A stretch of 64,000 bases of DNA from Altibacter sp. (lineage in GTDB: Bacteria; Bacteroidota; Bacteroidia; Flavobacteriales; Flavobacteriaceae): NCBI RefSeq assembly GCF_019913785.1, contig NZ_JAIOHK010000060.1, positions 65,826 through 129,825 on the forward strand, read 5' to 3'. The notes below the pieces were generated by a model. It ran no database searches, was not told the DNA's origin, and worked only from the letters and a program-made list of their open reading frames with translations. The number at the start of each line of letters is the position of its first letter. Position 1 is the first letter of the stretch. Both the position numbers and the translations under genes were made by a program. Below are positions 63,622 to 64,000 of this stretch, piece after piece.

Positions 63622-63980
63622 AGGAGGAATTAAGCTTACAAGAATTACACAATCTGGCTATGAATATTGTAGGGAAGGACCTTCAAGAGAATGGTTATGA
63701 GTTTTTAGGTGTAAATTCGAAATTGAAAAAGGATCCCCAATTTGTGGCTCTAAAGAACAAAGATTTACATTTTGTTATTGTAAGGGCCGTGCGATACCCA
63801 AAAGATGCCAATGTATACGATGCTGTTTTTATGCAGACCATCAGAGCACATGCATTGAAATTTGAGGCAAAAACATACTATGCCGGAGTAGGTTTGGGGC
63901 ACGGAAGTGATTATGCCAAGCCGGTTGTTAAAAATGAAGACTACACCATGGTGTATAACGGATTACAAGAAATTCTATGA
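63618..63980 (+). CDS. small conserved protein of the nqrF-apbE neighbourhood
   Basis: A soluble 120-residue protein: LSLQELHNLAMNIVGKDLQENGYEFLGVNSKLKKDPQFV, HFVIVRAVRYPKD and FEAKTYYAGVGLGHGSDY (shown in parts). I recall relatives that are labelled Na(+)-translocating NADH-quinone reductase subunit F in databases, although it lacks any 2Fe-2S, FAD or NADH motif. That label is likely a neighbour-based error: family members usually sit between nqrF and apbE. Function unknown. It overlaps the upstream DUF4846 gene and the downstream ORF by 4 bases each, so three genes are coupled. Confidence 0.8.
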   Translation: MKEELSLQELHNLAMNIVGKDLQENGYEFLGVNSKLKKDPQFVALKNKDLHFVIVRAVRYPKDANVYDAVFMQTIRAHALKFEAKTYYAGVGLGHGSDYAKPVVKNEDYTMVYNGLQEIL

Positions 63981-64000
63981 GAATAATTTATTCGGTGTTA
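63977..64000 (+). CDS. 5' end of a gene cut by the window edge (possible ApbE)
   Basis: ATG at 63977 overlaps the preceding stop (ATGA) and opens MRIIYSVL, the beginning of a hydrophobic signal. Only 8 codons are visible. By position, an FAD:protein FMN transferase (ApbE), which would attach FMN to NqrB and NqrC, is a reasonable guess; the sequence visible does not prove it. Confidence 0.4.

Noticed and set aside
1-64000. CRISPR arrays, tRNA or rRNA genes
   Set aside because: No regularly spaced direct repeats and no spacer long enough to hold a recognisable tRNA cloverleaf were seen; most gaps are below 200 bases.

Overview
The window is a 64 kb piece of a chromosome from a marine-type member of the Flavobacteriaceae (Bacteroidetes). 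The evidence is the fused CcoNO cbb3 oxidase, the Na+-pumping NQR complex, type IX secretion (T9SS) parts and cargo, a short primary sigma factor without region 1.1, and start-proximal boxes of the form TAnnTTTG, the Bacteroidetes -7 element, instead of a classical -10 box. Gene density is high. I see no phage, transposase, CRISPR array, rRNA or tRNA. I cannot name the genus from sequence alone.

Layout. 1-9.6 kb: a microaerobic respiration block (ccoNO, ccoQ, ccoP, ccoG, ccoH, a TauE/SafE-like membrane protein, a 44-residue membrane peptide), then an uncharacterised cysteine-rich 611-residue protein convergent with oxygen-independent hemN. hemN has a Crp/Fnr-like palindrome near -41 of a predicted promoter. 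9.7-15 kb: a conserved hypothetical, a Bax inhibitor-1 homologue, an MtfA-like peptidase, a T9SS cargo protein, a membrane-anchored AraC-type regulator and rpe. 15.1-21.2 kb: the primary sigma factor, a lipoprotein/ECF sigma/putative anti-sigma cassette, pnp and rpsO. 21.3-28.9 kb: a lipoprotein, accD (without its zinc-binding cysteines), fba, the lipidated Omp85 protein TamL, a SpoU-type methyltransferase, porT and ubiE/menG. 29-35.3 kb: trkA-trkH potassium uptake with an overlapping leader ORF, an aspartate-type aminotransferase, a fatty acid desaturase and rsmG.

35.3-42 kb: a cluster of envelope thiol-redox-like proteins (two Omp28-related proteins with CxxC motifs, a TlpA-like thioredoxin, a DUF6029 protein and a small T9SS cargo). 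42-47.3 kb: pruA, an NRDE protein, apaG, a DUF3667 membrane protein and the DUF5103 T9SS plug protein. 47.5-53.5 kb: nqrABCDEF. 53.7-62.6 kb: two very large secreted peptidases of unrelated catalytic families (S8 subtilase and M36 fungalysin) that share a nearly identical C-terminal ~500 residues, with DNA blocks that match exactly. 62.7-64 kb: a DUF4846 protein, a small protein of the kind usually found beside nqrF, and the first codons of a gene cut by the window edge.

Together the genes describe a respiring, Na+-dependent surface or particle degrader: cbb3 oxidase plus anaerobic haem synthesis for low oxygen, NQR for sodium-motive force, and T9SS (PorT, plug protein, at least five cargo proteins) for protein export. 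The best candidates for new biology are the shared C-terminal module of the two peptidases, the cysteine-rich protein beside hemN, the repeated CCGATAnnTATCGG palindromes ahead of trkA and nqrA, and the Omp28/TlpA/DUF6029 cluster.
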